64,000 nucleotides of DNA from Symsagittifera roscoffensis (lineage: Eukaryota > Xenacoelomorpha > Acoela > Convolutidae). The DNA is taken from contig NC_087064.1 of assembly GCF_963678635.1 (NCBI RefSeq), forward strand, positions 68,002,025 to 68,066,024, written 5' to 3'. The notes under the pieces are model-generated. The model did not search any database. It was not told the DNA's origin and worked only from the letters and a program-made list of their open reading frames with translations. The position numbers and the translations under genes were made by a program. This document shows positions 10,901-20,505 of the stretch, piece after piece; position 1 is the stretch's first letter; the number at the start of each line of letters is the position of its first letter.

Positions 10901-13900
10901 GTAAAGGTGCCACCAAAAGTGGTACCAATATTTGCAAGTTAGGTTAGAAAAAAAAGAATTGTCGCATTATTACACATACGCTTAGTTAAGTCCGCAAGTG
11001 TAATCAACTCGCAACAAAAGACATTTCGAAATATACTCACTATAGCAGTCGCGCAAATGTATTGAGAGCTTGCCAACAGAGGTAGGAGTTTACTCCAAAC
11101 TTAGAGCTGATCTGATTATAGCTACTTTAACTAGTTTTTTTTAAACCCTGGAAGTTGTTGCTTTCGTTATAAATTTTGTCACGAGTTGTTTTTTCAAATG
11201 GTACCACGTATAAAATTTTGGAATGTGGGTTAGAAAATAAGAGAAACGGACTATGCTGAGATAGGCTGGAAAGCCATTCATAGATCCTCTGCGAATCGCA
11301 GAAGCCACAATTGTTATGATTATTATTATGTTTATTGTGATGATTATTAATATGATTTTTATTATGGCTATTATTATGATTATTATGATGGTTATTAGTA
11401 TGATTTTTGTTATGCTTATTATTCTGATTATTATGATGATTACTGCAAATTGTCACGTTACAATAAGTATTTCTCTAACTAACAATTGCTAACTTTTCTG
11501 ATAATTAAAGTTTTATTTTTCAATTTTATTAGTAAATTCAAGAATACTTTAACAGCCTCAAACTGCAAAGGTTATATGACGGTTTTACAAACTGGCTGTA
11601 GGCGTTACCAATAATACGAAGCCAAACTGTGTATTTTGTGAATTGTAGGACAAGGACGCTCTCAACAAGGACGCTCTCTTTGTTCTTCATTTGTTCTTTC
11701 GTTTTTTTATCATTCAGCCTAAGTTTGATTTTGTTCAAAAGACTTTTTTCTGGATTCGAGAGATCTGCACACACCAAATCATGAGCCTATCCAGTGCACA
11801 GGCTTCATAATAAAAGAGCTTTTTAGCTCATTAAATGGTCAATTTCGATCATTATACAAACGGTTCTGGTACTTCAGGAAGCGTGATGAGTAAAACGGTG
11901 AACCTGGACCAGGTGTGTCTGGAATTGGCCATCTACTCCACCTCCTCGTCATCTTCCCCTTTTTCATCATCTGGAAGTCACAGGGAGAATAAAGAGAAGA
12001 AAGAGAATAGGGAGAAGAGTGGACCAGGAAATAGTCGCTCATTCCTGGCTGGAGTAAGACTGTCTGCAGGAACAGGTAGTTTACAATTTTGAACCACACT
12101 TACCGAGACTCATCGCGTGAAACACTATGTTCAACGCCAGGTTCAACATTCAACACCCATTGGTCTGAACCAGGGGCGGATCGACGATTTTCTCGAGGGG
12201 GGATTTTCAAAAAAAAATCGAAAATTTTGTCGACTTTTTTTTAGATCGACCAATTTAAGTTTTCGAGCTGTCCCAAAGCACTAAAAAGTCCCTGTTATGG
12301 CCAAATTTTCTGCACCGCAGGCAAAATTTTGAAAAAAAAACAGGCCAAAAAAGGCGTTTTTAGGCACTTTTTGGAACATTTGGACCAAAAAAATTCACGT
12401 TTTTTGGCGCGCGCTCCTCGCATAAAATTAGTATATGTTGCGCCAAAGGCGCTTTGAGAAAAATTTTAGGGTCCGTCACCAAATATGGATATCTCAAAAT
12501 AGTACAAATTGGGGGACCCTTTGGGTCGTTGGGGGTTAGGGGGTCGAATCCCTGAGAAAAAAGAACGTCCCACACCCCCCCGCTTAAATCCGACACTGGT
12601 CTGAACCGAGAAAAACAGATCTCAATATTTTCGGTTTTAAGACTACTACATTAGGCAAAAATTGATAAACGGCTGACGTCCCACGGCAATAAAAATTTAA
12701 AGTCGTTTTATTCTGTTAAAGTTGTAGCTTTATTTCGCGACTGCTGCCTATCATTCTTGCTGCTTTCCACCTAGTCAGCGGCCTTTACTAAAATGTAAAT
12801 AACAGGCTTACTTAAAAAAAAAATAATATCACGGCTTTATAAAAAACAAATAACTTCACGCTGCAATAGTGGCACCACGTGAAGTTCTGGACGCAAAAAA
12901 ACGGCCTTGAGTTGCTGTTGTTGCCTGAAGTCGCAATAAAATAGTTCAGTCGGGAATGTGGGGAAATAAGAAAAACGGACTATGCTTAGACAGGCTGGAT
13001 GGCCTTTCATAGATCCTCTGCGAATCGCAGAAACTACACAATTGATTCATTTTTTTAAAACTGCATGAATAATATTAAATTGAAAAAAAAAAAACAGAAC
13101 TATCTAACTTTGTATGCAGACGGAAATTTTATTAAAAAAAAAAACAAAAAACACTAACATTCATGATAAGACTCCAGGAAATCTTGGACACTACCACGTC
13201 TTGGCTAGGGAAAAAACCTCACTGAATTAGGTAAAACCAAATCTCTTTCTAAATCAACGCTTATTTAAAATCATGTTCCAAAAATTATGAAAAATAACAG
13301 TAGATCAACTGTAAAACAATAGTCAGGCTGTCTGCAAGAACCGGCAGAGTACGCACTTTAACAACTCCTACCCAAACATATCAGGTGCTATAGTTTTCAT
13401 TATTTGTATAAGTTATACCGAATTGAAAAAAAAAGAACTTGTGAAAAAATCTAACTCTGTGGGCAGACAAAAGTCCTTTAAAAACATGAAACCATGATAA
13501 AATCCAAGAAATCTTGAAATCAATATTGTCTTGGCTACACAAAAAGCTCTCATTTAAGAAAGTTGAAATGAAAAAAAACAATTTTTCCTACAAAACTCCA
13601 CAAATATTATTTAAAAAAATAAGGTTTGGAAACATTTATGGGGAAATATTTCTTGCAACCTTGCAGAGTTTATGTTAAACCAGTTCTTTAATAACGAGTC
13701 CTGTTCTGAGCAGACAAAAATAAATTAGAATTTGTTGAATTCAAAATGAGGCGGCTCTTTAAATAATCTGTTTCAAGGAAAAACATGAAAGCGTCGAAGG
13801 CAAAGTATGCCAATCTATTTGGTGAGGAAGTTACATATTCATAAATTATCAAAACCTTTTTGCATATTTCTAAAGAAAAAATGGAAAACAACCATAGATC

Positions 13901-14918
13901 ATGAATATGATTATGAAATAAAGTTGGGGTCTCTGTAACAACAATTCCCCCCTTTTTTGCAAAAGGGGAGAATTTCGTTACTTGGTGTAAAATTTGCATA
14001 TGCTCAAACAGTGCCATTTTTCTTTATAGGGGTTGCAATTCGTTACAAGGTACCCTAGGAGGTTAGTTAGAGAGATCCCAAAGTTAGCAGATTATTGATA
14101 AAAAGAGTTTCAGCTAAACCACTAGATAAAAAAAAGATATTTTAAAAAAAGGAAAATTGCCGGATTTAAAATTAATCTCGATGTTCTTGTAAAACTTTTT
14201 CCAAATGTATGTTTTTAATTACAATTTTTTGACAACTTCGTTCCTGGAAAGTTTTTCCGAAGAGTTGAGAAAACTCATTTTTGGTTAAAAGCTCACATGA
14301 AGGCAAATAATGCTGGAAAGGAGAAATAATGCTATCTATTTTTGTTTTCTTTTTTTTTTCGCAGAAACGATTAGAATACCTAATTTTTTTTATCAACTAT
14401 CGATACTAATCAAGAACAAGTGCGAATACAGCATACAGCTTCAAAGGCGCCCAAAAGGGGGTGCAAAGTATCTCGTCGCTCTTGTGAATCAATTTCCTTC
14501 TGTTTATATATGCTATTGGTTTTAGAACAAACGGAAACTTATCTGCAAACTATTGCTGTTGCATGAGAAAAATATTGGCCTAAATTAACAATAAAAAAAA
14601 ATCTCCTCCTCCCCCCCCCCCTCCTTTAATTAGGCCGAGTAAACAATCTCCCCCTAACACAAAATGACAAAAATTCAAAGAAGAAGCTAATTAAAATCAA
14701 ACTGCCAAACAATCAAATATATATGCGTAATTTTAGCTCTCACTTATGATTGTGATGTTGTTGTTGTTGATGATTTAGCCGCATGCAATGGGGGTGCGGT
14801 TGAGTGGATGCAGTGCACGCGGGAGGAGAGGGAGTTGTGGGGGAGGGTGAGATCCAGTCCCCATCATTGGGTCCAGGGACACCTCCGACTCAGAACCAGC
14901 TTCGCCCCCTTCAAATAA
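1684..14918 (+). CDS. Synaptotagmin-like tandem C2 protein, 3' six exons (5' end outside window)
   Basis: Proposed join: 1684-1922, 2377-2646, 4176-4372, 10178-10320, 11878-12075, 14737-14918. All introns are GT-AG, all phases agree, and the joined frame stays open for about 408 codons to TAA. The first C2 domain spans exons 1-2, with hallmark ETLKFVLHSDQ across the first junction. A second C2 starts with GWVKLTVKWEPGKR in exon 3, continues NTFCTL/RLLP across exons 3-4 and KSADPVYLKTFNIP in exon 4, then FLAGVRLSAGT in exon 5. It ends with VEWM..., an LW and a P-HHW-QGHLRLR tail in exon 6. That ending (WM-x-EE-x-LW and terminal W...L-LR) is typical of Slp/SYTL C2B domains, which bind membranes during vesicle docking. 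The N-terminal Rab-binding region, if any, is not in the window. Calcium ligands are not evident, so calcium-independent binding is likely. It could instead be another double-C2 subfamily. Confidence 0.72.
2377..2646 (+). CDS. SYTL-like exon: C2A core with long charged insertion
   Basis: Acceptor tttcag ends at 2376; donor gtgagt begins at 2647. The exon encodes FVLHSDQIESSIVSIKV, then about 28 residues almost entirely Lys/Glu/Asp/Asn, then LLGQVEVGVDEL, then a Ser-rich stretch. In a normal C2 domain the charged part is the short loop that carries Asp calcium ligands before the LG-x-V strand. Here it is replaced by a low-complexity lysine-glutamate run. Confidence 0.72.
3660..3935 (+). repeat. 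Old, diverged SINE-like copy
   Basis: The stretch with 'tgacctctag' near 3700 and 'tctggaataag' near 3829, running to the 'ctctgcaaattacagaa' block near 3890 and an att-rich tail, aligns by eye with the better preserved SINE at 6548-6880. It is much decayed and its boundaries are approximate. Confidence 0.45.
4176..4372 (+). CDS. SYTL-like exon: start of second C2 domain
   Basis: Acceptor cgcag ends at 4175. I place the donor at gttagt (4373) because it leaves two codon bases that join with the first base of the exon at 10178 to make NTFCTL-RLLP, a proper C2 strand. The exon encodes a C2 opening (GWVKLTVKWEPGKRMSVRV), then a glycine run coded by a GGA/GGG tract, then IIKTKQPPNTFCT. The glycine tract probably arose by slippage. 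Confidence 0.7.
4505..6264. mobile_element. 1.76-kb TIR element packed with a TCGA-rich minisatellite
   Basis: The left end cgggtcgaggtgctcga near 4507 and the right end tcgagcacctcgacccg near 6247 form an exact inverted repeat of about 17 bp. The interior (4530-4910, 5345-5460, 5520-5740, 5975-6245) is made of 21-22 bp units of the type 'gtcgagaaagtcgaaacata' and 'gtcgagcacagtcgaaacat', separated by AT-rich spacers. Several frames stay open only because the repeat unit lacks stops; no real protein is seen. I could not find a clear target duplication, though both flanks carry a related 'gattgtgattggct' block. Confidence 0.7.
6279..6340 (+). repeat. Direct repeats of an inverted CCAAT-type block
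   Basis: Two copies of 'gattgtgattggct' or 'gactgtgattggct', each followed by a 'ttgtctag'/'ttgcctac' block, stand immediately right of the TIR element; another copy stands left of it at about 4474, and one in GALE intron 1 at about 39824. They are probably repeat debris. The core attggct is the reverse complement of a CCAAT box. Confidence 0.5.
6548..6880 (+). repeat. tRNA-derived SINE with 3' hairpin and ATT tail
   Basis: The head (6555-6617) resembles a tRNA gene: 'tagtgataaggtgttccctt' then 'tgagataatc' and a B-box-like 'tttcgatccc'. The body leads to a conserved tail that starts 'ggaatgtgggtaaata' at 6770 and ends in the hairpin tctgcgaatcgcaga (6834-6848), followed by an att/atc microsatellite. 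This is the layout of SINEs mobilised by a LINE that recognises a 3' hairpin. The tail recurs at 11220-11445 and 12954-13040. Confidence 0.65.
7020..7780. other. Intron sequence without recognised features
   Basis: AT-rich intron of the C2 gene. No exon, RNA gene or repeat family could be assigned. Confidence 0.4.
7782..8340. mobile_element. Palindromic MITE-like element, related to the one at 60336-61615
   Basis: It opens with the palindrome tcaacccgggttga (7782-7795). Alternating units follow that read 'atgcttatcatac', 'ttttcatatatgaaa' and 'ttgtatgacaagcat', so much of it can fold back. The same architecture, with slightly different units, splits the hAT MITE near 60.3 kb. No protein is encoded. 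The right end is blurred by the MITE-1 copy that follows. Confidence 0.5.
8357..8545 (+). mobile_element. MITE-1 copy 2
   Basis: 189 bp with the MITE-1 inverted ends (cgaggccaaactgtgca / ttttggcctcg) and the same two distinct subterminal blocks as copy 1. It is non-coding and lies in the 5.8-kb intron of the C2 gene. Confidence 0.82.
8546..9423. other. Intron sequence without recognised features
   Basis: Poly-A/T rich; nothing assignable on either strand. Confidence 0.4.
9424..9716. mobile_element. Old hAT-type MITE
   Basis: The left end 'cagggacgaatc' and right end 'taaatccgcccttg' match the cagggGCGGAT / ATCCGCccctg ends of the better copy at 12171-12598. The inner block with 'aaattaagcacatattgg' and 'gtcgaatccctga'-like sequence is also shared. 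The flanking 8-mers are no longer identical, so it is an old insertion. Confidence 0.6.
9890..10112. mobile_element. 223-bp TTAA-bounded MITE with perfect 25-bp TIRs
   Basis: Positions 9890-9914 and 10088-10112 are exact reverse complements (ttaatgccaaattgttggc plus aatatc). Each TIR begins or ends with TTAA, the target specificity of piggyBac-type transposases, although the inner bases lack the usual CCC start. The interior is non-coding. It sits just 65 bp upstream of a C2 exon. Confidence 0.75.
10178..10320 (+). CDS. SYTL-like exon: C2B central strands
   Basis: Acceptor tgtgtag ends at 10177, donor gtagat begins at 10321. After one base of a split codon it reads RLLPMASAVWDSGEVV, then TKSADPVYLKTFNIP, the C2 block equivalent to 'kT-x-x-x-NP-x-x-x-x-x-F', then a Ser/Thr-rich end. 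Frame and phase agree with both neighbours. Confidence 0.72.
10321..11125. other. Intron sequence without recognised features
   Basis: AT-rich; no exon or family identified before the SINE tail at about 11.2 kb. Confidence 0.4.
11220..11445 (+). repeat. SINE 3' tail with long ATT/ATG microsatellite
   Basis: The conserved tail starts 'ggaatgtgggttagaaaa' and reaches the hairpin tctgcgaatcgcaga at 11288-11302. About 135 bp of att/atg-type repeats follow. The upstream SINE body is too diverged to bound. The His/Asn-rich reading on the minus strand is only the microsatellite translated. Confidence 0.65.
11617..11806 (-). mobile_element. MITE-1 copy 3 (inverted)
   Basis: 190 bp, starting 'cgaagccaaactgtgta' and ending 'tgcacaggcttc'. 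Its right-hand block 'gcctatccagtgcac' is the reverse complement of the left block of copies 1 and 2. It is diverged internally and non-coding. Confidence 0.75.
11878..12075 (+). CDS. SYTL-like exon: C2B strands with charged loop insertion
   Basis: Acceptor acttcag ends at 11877, donor gtagtt begins at 12076. It encodes KTVNLDQVCLELAIY, then roughly 40 residues rich in Ser, Glu, Lys, Asn and Arg, then SRSFLAGVRLSAGT. The last block matches the 'fLGGVRL-x-x-GTG' strand of Slp-type C2B domains. As in the C2A exon, the membrane-facing loop is replaced by low-complexity charged sequence. Confidence 0.74.
12171..12598. mobile_element. hAT-type MITE with intact 8-bp target duplication
   Basis: 428 bp, starting caggggcggat and ending atccgacactg. 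It is flanked by the exact 8-bp duplication gtctgaac (12163-12170 and 12599-12606). The 'CAGGGGCGGAT' end and 8-bp duplication are characteristic of hAT elements. It has no transposase. The stretch with 'ggtcgaatccct' resembles a Pol III B box but lies inside the element. Confidence 0.88.
12954..13040 (+). repeat. SINE 3' tail
   Basis: It starts 'ggaatgtggggaaataag', contains 'cggactatgcttagacagg', and ends in the same hairpin tctgcgaatcgcaga (13017-13031), with no long microsatellite. The body upstream (from about 12850) is only weakly like the other copies. Confidence 0.65.
13080..13620. repeat. Diverged tandem pair, unit about 340 bp
   Basis: 13080-13240 and 13425-13570 share an ordered series of blocks: an A run, 'tctaactttgtatgcagac' versus 'tctaactctgtgggcagac', 'catgataa', 'aatcttg', 'gtcttggcta'. 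No coding role is seen. Confidence 0.5.
13621..14730. other. Intron sequence without recognised features
   Basis: The last intron of the C2 gene. It includes a C-rich run near 14610 but no assignable element. Confidence 0.4.
14737..14918 (+). CDS. SYTL-like terminal exon, copy 1
   Basis: Acceptor ttttag ends at 14736; its two leading bases complete the split codon from 12075. It encodes ALTYDCDVVVVDDLAACNG, then GAVEWMQCTREERELWGRV, then PHHWVQGHLRLRTSFAPFK and a TAA stop. The WM, EE-x-x-LW and terminal W...LRLR pattern is the C-terminal helix and strand of an Slp-type C2B domain. A near-identical exon is present at 21172-21353. Confidence 0.78.
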
Positions 14919-14954
14919 TCACACCACCACAACCCCTCATAATCATCATCATGC

Positions 14955-14960
14955 AATAAA
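14955..14960 (+). promoter_or_regulatory. Polyadenylation signal AATAAA, copy 1
   Basis: aataaa lies 37 bp after the stop codon of the terminal C2 exon and is preserved in the duplicate exon. It is a short motif, but its position fits a 3' UTR signal. Confidence 0.5.
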
Positions 14961-15039
14961 TCAGTTCTAAATCGTTTTTGGAACTCGACCATTGGACACG
15001 CGTTGGACCAGTCGCGTTGGATTGCGAGCCGACTCGAGC

Positions 15040-15850
15040 ACTTCGTAAAAATTGTCGTCTTCAAAGTCTTCGAACTGAAGCATTGAACACTTCATAAAAA
15101 ATCGTCTTCAAAAATTTCGAATGAAAGCATTATTATCACTAGAAATCTGGAACCGCCGTTCAATGAAGAAGATGTTTTTAATCATAAAAATAAAGCAGCC
15201 AATACTGTCTTGCGCGATCTTTATTTCTCTATTTAAAAAACTTAGATCTACAGAGATATTGCAGAAGAAACCATGACGAAGTACATAATATCGAAAGGTG
15301 GCCCGAGCAAATAAGAAAAGGATAGAAGAAAAATTCCACAATCAATTATTGCTACTCATAAAAACCGAGGAAAAATGCTTCCCTGACTAAATTCGAGAAT
15401 CTCGTCAAAAGTATCATCCGAAAACCCTCAAAAACATGTTCTGACTCGTTGTTTGGTCACGTTTGCATATTTAAATTATGATCCGATTGATTTTTAACTA
15501 CTTCGCTGCAAAGCCGCACATCTTAGCCTTCAAATATGCTGCAGTTTTTTTTTCTAAAAGTAAACAGTGACTATGAGATAGCTCCTCAAGATTTTGGTGT
15601 CTTGGAAGCTATGTGTTGAAGTATCCCGCTTTTTGGCATCGTCCTCAACTCATAGTCTTCATTTTGGACGTTCGGCATAGTCTGTAACTCGTATGGGTTG
15701 ACTTCATCCGACCTAGAAATGAAACGAAACTTCCGATTCTCCGGGTTCCGATACTCTTCTGGTCCCTTTGGTGTGAAACCAAAAAAAAAAACGAACGAAT
15801 ACCTGAAACACTGCTGCCTTTTTAACTTATTGGTTCTATTTTGTGTAATG
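15040..15850. other. Segment present only in duplication copy 1
   Basis: Copy 2 passes directly from the equivalent of about 15040 to that of about 15851. No gene is recognised inside. Either copy 2 lost about 0.8 kb or copy 1 gained it; no TIR or LTR marks an insertion, so a deletion in copy 2 is my preference. Confidence 0.6.
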
Positions 15851-17794
15851 TGTCAATTTCAATTCGTGTTTGTGTCGAGCATTATCATGCGTTCTATCAT
15901 CAAATAACTTCTGCCGTGACTTCTAAGACCCTCTTTTTTCCTTGGTATTTGTAATTAACCCTCAGATAAATCATAAATGTTATTTTATTTCCGCTGCTGT
16001 AACACTGGCCCAAAAGTCTAACTCAATTGAAATACTCGATCTGAAAATGCAGTTGACCGCAAAAAGTCAAGTATAATGTAAAAAAAAACGTTTCCCATGT
16101 CTTAGCCCCAAAATGTGCCATGAACATTTCTTAACCGCGTCTCTTCCTAGCCCCCCCCCCCCTCCCCCAACCATCTCTTAGCTCACAAACTTCCCAAGTT
16201 CAAACCGCTTTCTCAACTACCACGTATCTTTTTTCGACAATTTATCGTTTATGCGTCACTGAGACGCACCCCCTGACAATTCTGACAATTCATTTCAATT
16301 CGCTTCTGTGATGCAATTTAACGTAAATTCAATCAATTCGCAAATCAAATTCAACCATTCAATTCAACCAATTTTTTCATTAATTGTCTGTCTGTTTTCT
16401 GTCTTCGTTCGTCTTCAATTAAATCAATGTCAAATATTTGTGAATGTTCAGTTATTACAATCAGCCCACCAGTAATTAATTTATTTTCATCATCAATCAA
16501 CTCATTGCTAATTCAGAATTAATTTCAACAGATTAATACCATGCTCGTTTTACACTATTTTTGAAAAATTTCCATAATTTTGTACTTGTTGTCAATCTGT
16601 GTGTTTAAATTCAAACTCAAAACAACTGTTTTATGACTGCTCAACAGTTTAAATTTAGAAAAAAAGAGCAAAAGACCAATTTTATAATTAATTGTCATCA
16701 GCTGGTCAGGTTTTCGACAAAATGAAATTTTTATCAACTTCTTCAAGATTTTGAGAATTGTGTTGGAAAATTGTGTTGACTTGGAAACTTAGTTAGTTAC
16801 GGCGAAGGTTCATAAATGACACATTTTTGCTGAACCAATGACGATTCAAAGCTATCACCATTAATTCTCACTAATAATAACTCTATGACTACATGAAAGT
16901 AAAGTGGTCAGCTCCGGAGCAACAAGTAGCAATTTTTATCTTATTGGGTGATCTGTTCTTGAATCAGCCTATAAAATTTTTTAACATCAAAACTAATACA
17001 GTGCTGATTTAAGTTATCTGGAAAAAACGAAGAAAAATGCAAAATATCATCGCGCTTCTCTCAGCTGACATTCGTAAAAAAAATGATGGAAAAAATGGAG
17101 TAGATATTTTAGCACCAAAATTATAGTATAATTTATTTTGCAACAATTTTTATTAATTCCAAAATTTTATCCCAATGGGTCTTTTTTCGGGATTTTGTTA
17201 ATTATTTCCCCCTTTTTGGACTTTGTTTACTATTTCTTTTCTGTGCGTGTAATATTTTTGACAACCATTTCTGTATAAAAAATGCATTTCAAAAACGTCA
17301 ACAATTAATTGGTTTTTCATTTTCGCGCGCTTGTATTTGTATTTATTACTCACTATTTATTTAATACCTACGTAGGAAATTTTAAGTAAGTATACTTTCT
17401 GAAAACTGTTTTAAGCTAATGGAAATATGGCCGCCAAAGTTGCATTTCTAAAAATCGAAATAGGGGGAAATAGTTAACAAGATCCCATTTTTGCTTTTAG
17501 TAAAGAACAGGCACTTTTTACAGACTTTTCTATAAATAATTTCTACTCTTTGCAAATCGAGAAAAACTTTCGCCTTGTACTAAGGTTTTCGCCTATTTGT
17601 TACATTTTTATATAGCTTGAACGGAAACAAAAACTTGATATTTCAATACTGCAAAATAAGATTTGTTACACCAGTTTATACTGCGTTTTGATTAATTTAT
17701 ATGATCGATTCTATTTTTCCAGCAGCAGCGGTTTCAACGCGTTAGTTTAGCAACTTTTGCAGGTTTTTCTGCTAACTTTTGCAGAACTAAACTG
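15851..17794. other. Duplicated 3' flank of the C2 gene, no gene recognised
   Basis: Nearly identical to 21493-23470. It contains a poly-C run near 16150 that is shorter in copy 2, plus AT-rich sequence. No exon or RNA gene was recognised. The copies differ by point changes and by short insertions, such as a triplicated 'aacttttaacatcaa' block near 22650. Confidence 0.6.
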
Positions 17795-17802
17795 CAAAAA
17801 GC

Positions 17803-18269
17803 GGTACTACTATGATAGAGTGGTCCCTTGAAAATAACCAGGTCCCTTGAGAATAAGACACCTAGAGCTCTCAAATCGTTTCATAATTATGATTACGCCT
17901 TTCAGAAAGATGTCGCAGTATATTTTCAAACAAATTTCATGTTTTGTTACCTCTTAAAACCTCCCCCTCACCAATTAAGGTTAAAAATTTTAAAAAAACC
18001 GCCAATAGTGGGTTTTGATGACAAATAAATCAACCCAATTATATGGTTGTTAAACCGTAAAATAAAGTAGAGCGAGCTAATTTCAATATATCAACAACAG
18101 TGATTACAATTTTTAATCTGAAAAGTTTCTGGCTGAACATATTTTGCAAGATTTTTGAAATGAATAATTTATACACAAATTAGTTTTCAAAATTATAACA
18201 TGCGAAATGCATGCGGGACCTGTCTATCATAGTTGCTTTTTCGAGGGACCACTCTATCATAGTAGTACC
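17803..18269. mobile_element. 467-bp non-autonomous DNA transposon with 8-bp TSD
   Basis: The ends ggtactactatgatagagtg and its exact complement form TIRs of at least 26 bp (to about 32 bp with mismatches). They are flanked by the direct repeat caaaaagc (17795-17802 and 18270-18277). The duplicated segment at about 23470 shows the empty site with a single caaaaagc, so the insertion followed the tandem duplication. An 8-bp duplication fits hAT, P or Merlin; the TIR starts GG, unlike the CAGGG of the hAT MITEs here, so Merlin- or P-like is possible. No transposase is encoded. Confidence 0.9.
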
Positions 18270-18659
18270 CAAAAAGCAATTGATTTTGCCGACAAAAAGA
18301 ACAATACCTCGACAAAAGATGACCGACTTTAGCTTGGAAACCGTGCAACCTTCATCAGAAATGCTAATCCAAGGCACATTAAGCCCCCAGTTATAAAGGA
18401 GCAGACTTTCGCCCAAGAAGCATCTATTAAAAGCCTTTTGACTTCGAAAAAACTTACCAAAGCTGAGTGTATTTTACCTTTTAAAGGAAAAATATTCCAG
18501 GATCAACAGAAACAGGACCTGGTTTTTAATTAAAATTTATCTTCAATACAAAAGGCGCTTCCCCAAAGTGAAAGAGATAACATTACTTTTCTGAAAGCCA
18601 TTGTTGAGAAGAACACCGGTAAGAAACTTCATGCTGTACGAATTCTAGCCCCACCCGAA

Positions 18660-19312
18660 ATGAAAAAAAGTCTACTAGGGCTTAAGCTAAAGGGGATTAT
18701 TGTGTTTGGAAAGGATATAAATGCATGGGGGCCTCCAGTTAAAATAACAGAAGCAGTCCCGCGAGAAATAACTCTGCACCTCCAATGTTTGCCCCATTTT
18801 TTGCCCGACGAGCAGGTAATTGATGCAAACCATTTACCTAGAACAGGTAGCATCTCACCAATTTTGAAGCAGAAGCACAAAACGAGTGATGGTTGTTATA
18901 TTTTCACAGGTAGAGCATATATAAAATAATCGTTGAAAACAAATATCAACTAGACCAGATCAAAACCAAGGCGGAACAGAAATGCACCGAGACTCTTAAA
19001 ATTGATGAAATGGAATTCTTTGCGAATATTCGATCCATTTTAGAATGCAATCATTGCAGATCACTCGAGATGAAATACATGGGACATCATGAAAAGCACT
19101 GTTGGTTGAAACGCAAGGATGAAACGCGTAATGTCGAACACACGGGAAAAGACATAGAAAGCAACGGTAAACCCAGTGATCCCAGCAAACAGGGTAACGA
19201 AAATAAAGATGAAACAAAAGCAGAAACAAAACAAAGAAAAGATGGCAAACAATATCCAAAAACGCGACGGATGATCAAGAGCAAAATACAAAAGAAAACA
19301 TTTTTAATTTAA
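18660..19312 (+). pseudogene. LINE ORF1 remnant with zinc-knuckle-like motif
   Basis: Two overlapping open stretches (18660-18929 and 19010-19312) are separated by a frame change. The second has CNHC...GHHEKHC (C-x2-C ... H-x4-C, with a longer spacer than the retroviral CX2CX4HX4C) followed by a Lys/Glu/Asn-rich tail. In L1/Tx1 elements this protein packages the element RNA. Copy 2 of the duplication lacks this part. Confidence 0.6.
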
Positions 19313-20505
19313 AAAAACTAGCGATAATCAAACCATCCAATTATGGTATCACTCGGAAGAATTCTTCGGAACACTAGATTGCGAAAAAAGCATAATAATC
19401 ACCCAGTGCGCGGAGATAATTTCGAAAACATATTGAATGAAAGTTAACATAACTACTGGGAAGTGCCGGGGTCTTGACAAAGGCCTCAAGTTTGTTCAGC
19501 TTATAGAAAAAAATTTATGAGAACTGGGGGACTTCTTACTGTGTAAAAATTATCTCCATACGTGGAACTGATTGAAAAGGCGGACGATGGTACTGTTACC
19601 TATTTAACTGACTTCTCTTTGTTCATATGCAACCTTTACAAAAAATCTGCAGAATATATTCTTTACTGCCAAGCGATTGAAGATTTTATGCAAACTATAA
19701 ACACCAAACCAGAAGGACAACTTGTACTGGCCGGGATCTGAATGCATCTAACAACGAGAAAAGAGATAGAACCGGTGAAAAGAAAGCGGGTACTGTGAAC
19801 AAAGATGCTCATATTACGATTTGCAAAAAGTGGAAAACTTTTTTCGATGGCATGCTTTTGAATGATATAGCACCTCTTTAAACTTTGAACATGAACACAC
19901 CCATAGATGAGCAAAAACAGGGACTACGACAAGAATTGATTATTTTTTTACTAACGGTATGACAAAACAAAAGTTTTTAATTTATAAAATATCAAAAACA
20001 TTCCAAGTGACCACAGCTGGCTCTAATTATCATTCCAAACTGACTCTAATAATTGGCGAAGAAATCGAAGTTGAAGAAATTCTAGGAGTTTTGAGACTCA
20101 ATAATAATGTCTTTTTGACCAAATCATCATATAATATCAGATTTTATTGTACCGTCCGATTGCAATCCGAAAAACTATGACATCGAAAAACAACAACTTC
20201 GGGACTTTTTAAGAGGAATTAGCTTGAAAAAGAAAACCATAGAAAGAAAGAGAAGAGAAACATTTCAGGCGAATCTTGAAACAAAACATTTAGAAAATGA
20301 TCCTAACAAAAAATTCTAATGAAAAAAAATCGAAAAATTTCGAATTACACGAATGTAAGTAAAAGCTAGCAACCATGAAAAAAATATTTGGGTGGTTTTC
20401 GAGGGCAATCCTAAAGCTGTTAAACGTTGGATACAACAATGCCAACCAAACAATCTCATAACTGATTTCAATTGTTAATCTGGAGAGCTGTCGAATAACG
20501 TTTAT

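Noticed and set aside
11127-11456. His/Asn-rich protein on the minus strand
   Set aside because: Translation of the att/atg microsatellite tail of a SINE.
12536-12556. Pol III B box ('ggtcgaatccct')
   Set aside because: It lies within the hAT MITE, has no A box at a suitable distance, and is explained by the element.
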